A DNA stretch of 64,000 bases from Aristolochia californica (lineage: Eukaryota; Streptophyta; Magnoliopsida; Piperales; Aristolochiaceae): the NCBI GenBank assembly GCA_029961685.1, contig JARWKL010000016.1:4775207-4839206 (forward strand), written 5' to 3'. Both the position numbers and the translations under genes were made by a program. The stretch's first letter is position 1, and the number at the start of each line of letters is the position of its first letter. Below, piece after piece: positions 61,049-64,000 of the stretch. The notes under the pieces are model-generated. The model had not been told where the DNA came from and ran no database searches. It saw only the letters and a program-made list of their open reading frames with translations.

Positions 61049-63817
61049 GATCCATTGTCAAATAATGTTATCCACCTCGAGACTTAAAAGCAAAGTTGTA
61101 CTCAAATACCAAAAAATTATAAAAGTTATATGATGTATTTCAAAGTATGTTTAACACAAAACAAGGAGAGAATCTACATGAGTACTTGTCTCGTTTCACA
61201 AGATTGATTCAAGAATGGAAAATTGTTCAACCTTACTCTATTAACATATTAGTTCAAGAAAAGGAGGCTAAAACCCAACTTCTCAAGTTCTCCACACTTC
61301 CATCCTTTGCTGACATAAGTGTGTTGGACTTCTTAGGATACCAAACCAGTCTTCCACCTCTCAAATTGAGATATCATCTGTTATGTACTAAGGTGATAGG
61401 GTACACATTCTACCACAGAGGACGTGGTGGTAGAAATTATAGAGGAGGGCGAGCAAGACGTGGTCGAACTGGCTCTAGTCCTTTGAGGAATGACAATTAG
61501 GTATGTACTCAATGTAGTGGACTAAATCATCTTGTGAACACTTGTAGGAAGTTTCATGACAAACCAGATTAGGTTACTGCCAACCAGGTTTCGATTAATA
61601 GTAATGAAAAAAAATGAAAACACCGAGTCAAAGAATGACAAGAAGACTATCTCAAATGATTATTATGAGTTATTACAAAGAATAAAGACTTTTGATGATA
61701 TCTCCTTCCACGTCTTCTACTACTGTTGCTTCCACCACTATATCAGGTATGATCTCTGCCATTTCTTCATCTTTATCATAGATCATTGACTCAGAGGACT
61801 TTGAGCATCTCATAGCTAATAAGAGTTTATTAAATTCCATATCTTCATGTTTTCCAAACAAGTTTGTCACTATAGCAGATGGATCTCAAACCAAAGTTCC
61901 TACGAAGAAATCTTCCTCTGCTACACCTTCACTTCAACTTCCAATGTCATGTTTGTTCCCAAATTCCTATTAAATTTATTGTTTCTCAGTCAATTTAAAA
62001 AAAATTAATAGATCTATCACCTTCTCACCTTCTTCTTGTGTTTTCCATGATCTAAAAACAAAGCAGGTGATTTGTGGATGTCATGAAAAGGTGGCCATTA
62101 TTACTTGGACTTGCCACCAATAACTGCAATTTCCACTTCTCAAATAGAGGTAAGATTATGGTACAACCGGTTTGACATCCATCAATTGCATCACTTTAAC
62201 AATTATTTCCATCATTAAAAACCTCGTCTACTTTAAATTGTGAAGACTGTTATTTGAGTAAACATCAGAGGACAACATATTCTCCTCAAGTTGAACTTAA
62301 AAATGTTGCTCCCTTTTCCTTAATTCACTGAGATTTATGAGGACCCTTAAGTGTCTCTTTCAAAGATCGATTTGAAAATTTTCAATATTTAAGTCCTTTT
62401 ATGCCATAGTGCACACTTAGTTTAAAAAAAATACAAGTGTTTTAGTCAGATAATGCCAAAGAGTGCCTATCTAGTGAATCTCAATCATTATGGCAGGATA
62501 ATGGCATTATCCATCAAACATTTGTGTCTACACCCCTCAACAAATGGTGTAGCAGAAAGAAAGACCGACATCTCCTTGAGGTCATCCGGGGACTACTATA
62601 CTCTATGAGGGTGCCCTATTTTTACTGGCATCGTGCCATATTTACAATCTTTTTTCTTATTAAGAGGCAATCATCTTCAATAGTTAGCCATAAATCTTCA
62701 ATCTCATTATTATTATTGGATGAAGACCTTTCTCCGTTCCTTTGAAGTTCTTTGGTTGCACATGTTTTGTTCATGTCACATCCCCTCATAAGAGTAAGTT
62801 TGAGCCTACATCTCTTAAATGTAATTTTTTTGGGTAACTTTCATATCCAAAAGGGTTATGTCCGCTTCAATCATTCTCTTTAGAAGTTAATTGTCTCTAG
62901 GGATGCAACCGTCTTCGAGGACACATCTTTTTTAGTCTTCAAAATATGCTCCTCCGGGTCTTTCATTAGTTCAGGTGGCTCTGAAGTCCTTTGTACCGCT
63001 TGATGCTAATCTACTTCGACCCACTGAAATATCGGTTGATACTACACCTGTAGAGTTTGCATATCCCTCTGAGGTAAGCCTATTTTCTCCTATTGTAATT
63101 AGCCCATAATTTAATACTCGGCCCATAGCTCTGCAGAAGGAGCCTATGACTTGCACTAGGCCATCCACTTCTCATCGTATATCCAAATTTGTTTCTCACC
63201 ATTATTTGTCTTCTTCATGTTGCCTGTTTCTTGCATCTATTTCTTCCATCTCTATTCCACAATCGTATCAAGAGGCTCTGAGACATCCAAGATGGAAGGC
63301 GGCAATGGAAGAAGAGATGCATTCTCTATACGAGAATCAGACTTGAGCCCTAGTTCCTCTTCCTCCCAGCAAAAAAACTTGTGGGTTGTAAATGGGATTT
63401 CACTATCAAGCACAATCCATATGGATATGTTGCTCGCTTTAAAGCCCGACTAGTTGTAAAGAGGTACACTCAATGCTATGGAGTGGGTTATGAGGAAGCA
63501 TTCTCCCCAATGGCTAAAATAAACTCAGTACGCATCTTATTATCTCTTGTTGTTAGTTCCTCTTGGCTGGTATATCACTTGGATGTAAAAAAAGTTTTTT
63601 TTTGAATGGGGACATTAAAGAAGAGATATATATGCATCAATCACCTAATTTTATGGTTAAGGGGGAGTCGATATGCATATTGACGAAGTCTTTTTATGGG
63701 CTTAAATTGTCTCCTCGGGCTTGGTTTGACAAATTAAGCATACAATATTGCGATTTGGATTCAATTGATGCTGAATAGATCATTTTGTCTTTGTCAAGAA
63801 TACCTTAAAGGGAAAAT
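61049..63817 (+). mobile_element. Ty1/copia copy E (gag to reverse transcriptase)
   Basis: Gag MFNTKQGENLHEYLSRFTRL (61147), knuckle CTQCSGLNHLVNTC (61504-61545), protease worn to DSEDFEHLIANKSLL (about 61789), integrase remnants (about 62130-62900), RT with QSYQEALRHPRWKAAMEEEM (about 63265), ARFKARLVVKRYTQCYGVGY, then LNGDIKEEIYMHQ. It breaks off before the YVDD box and at 63818 joins a second protease/integrase stretch (copy F). Parts of gag and integrase are deleted relative to copy D. Confidence 0.85.
61504..61545 (+). other. Gag CCHC zinc knuckle, copia E
   Basis: CTQCSGLNHLVNTC keeps the C-x2-C-x4-H-x4-C spacing, one residue different from copy D. Confidence 0.88.
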
Positions 63818-64000
63818 TTCACTTCTCAAATAGAGGTAAGATTATGGCACAACCGGTTTGACATCCATCAATTGCATCACTTCAACAATTATTTTCATCT
63901 TTAAAAACCTTGTTTACTTTAAATTGTGAAGACTGTCAGTTGAGTAAACACCAGAGGACAACATATTCTCCTCGAGTTGAAATTAAAAGTGTTGCTCCCT
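63818..64000 (+). mobile_element. Ty1/copia copy F, start of a partial integrase segment (runs off window)
   Basis: TTCACTTCTCAAATAGAGGT onward repeats 62130-62315 (GAG-pre-integrase region), placed directly after the RT of copy E. Either an internal duplication or the start of a further partial element. Confidence 0.8.

Overview
This is nuclear DNA of a flowering plant, most likely a eudicot. The genes carry GT-AG introns. The leftmost gene encodes a chloroplast-targeted enzyme of arginine synthesis, and the second belongs to a family I know only from land plants. The rest is AT-rich, decayed, nested transposon sequence typical of plant intergenic space. I cannot name the species from sequence alone.

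Genic part (1-13 kb). The minus-strand gene at 1-3621 is N-acetylglutamate synthase; five exons are visible, they splice in frame, and the C-terminal GNAT half lies outside the window. A 1.27 kb divergent promoter region separates it from an intact intronless plus-strand gene at 4891-5877 (DUF7950 type, unknown function). A decayed minus-strand Ty1/copia element follows (6759-10988), with both LTRs, a PBS for initiator methionine tRNA, a PPT and a 258-bp tandem duplication inside its reverse transcriptase. At 12897-13040 a short fragment matches the start of mitochondrial complex I subunit NDUFS4.

Repeat cluster (13-64 kb). Nearly all of it is built from four modules used again and again: (R) a block of unidentified genic-looking DNA, in copies A, B, C and D; (copia) copies A, B, D, E and F of one plus-strand Ty1/copia family, all defective and none with a visible 5' LTR; (L) a post-PPT block of about 640-bp units with a fold-back pair; and (K) a block holding a small two-exon minus-strand gene-like module. 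Two K-headed units of 6.6-6.7 kb stand in direct tandem (39113-45854 and 45855-52473), followed by two truncated ones (52474 and 59400) that run straight into copia gag. Each full unit carries two arrays of TRIM/SMART-type miniature LTR retrotransposons, with exactly 101-bp and about 88-bp LTRs.

Two DNA transposons have landed in the cluster. A hAT element (17385-21706) interrupts copia A and is accompanied by a loss of about 330 bp of target. A 6.5 kb PIF/Harbinger element (31735-38260) interrupts R copy C, with a perfect TTA target duplication, 13-bp terminal inverted repeats, nearly intact transposase and Myb/SANT-like genes, an internal array of about 151-bp repeats, and a captured PPR-gene fragment.

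No tRNA, rRNA, CRISPR or prokaryotic feature was seen. The observations most worth following are the TRIM arrays, the Harbinger element with its PPR cargo, the tandem segmental duplication, and the two-exon module whose lengths are exactly preserved in four copies.
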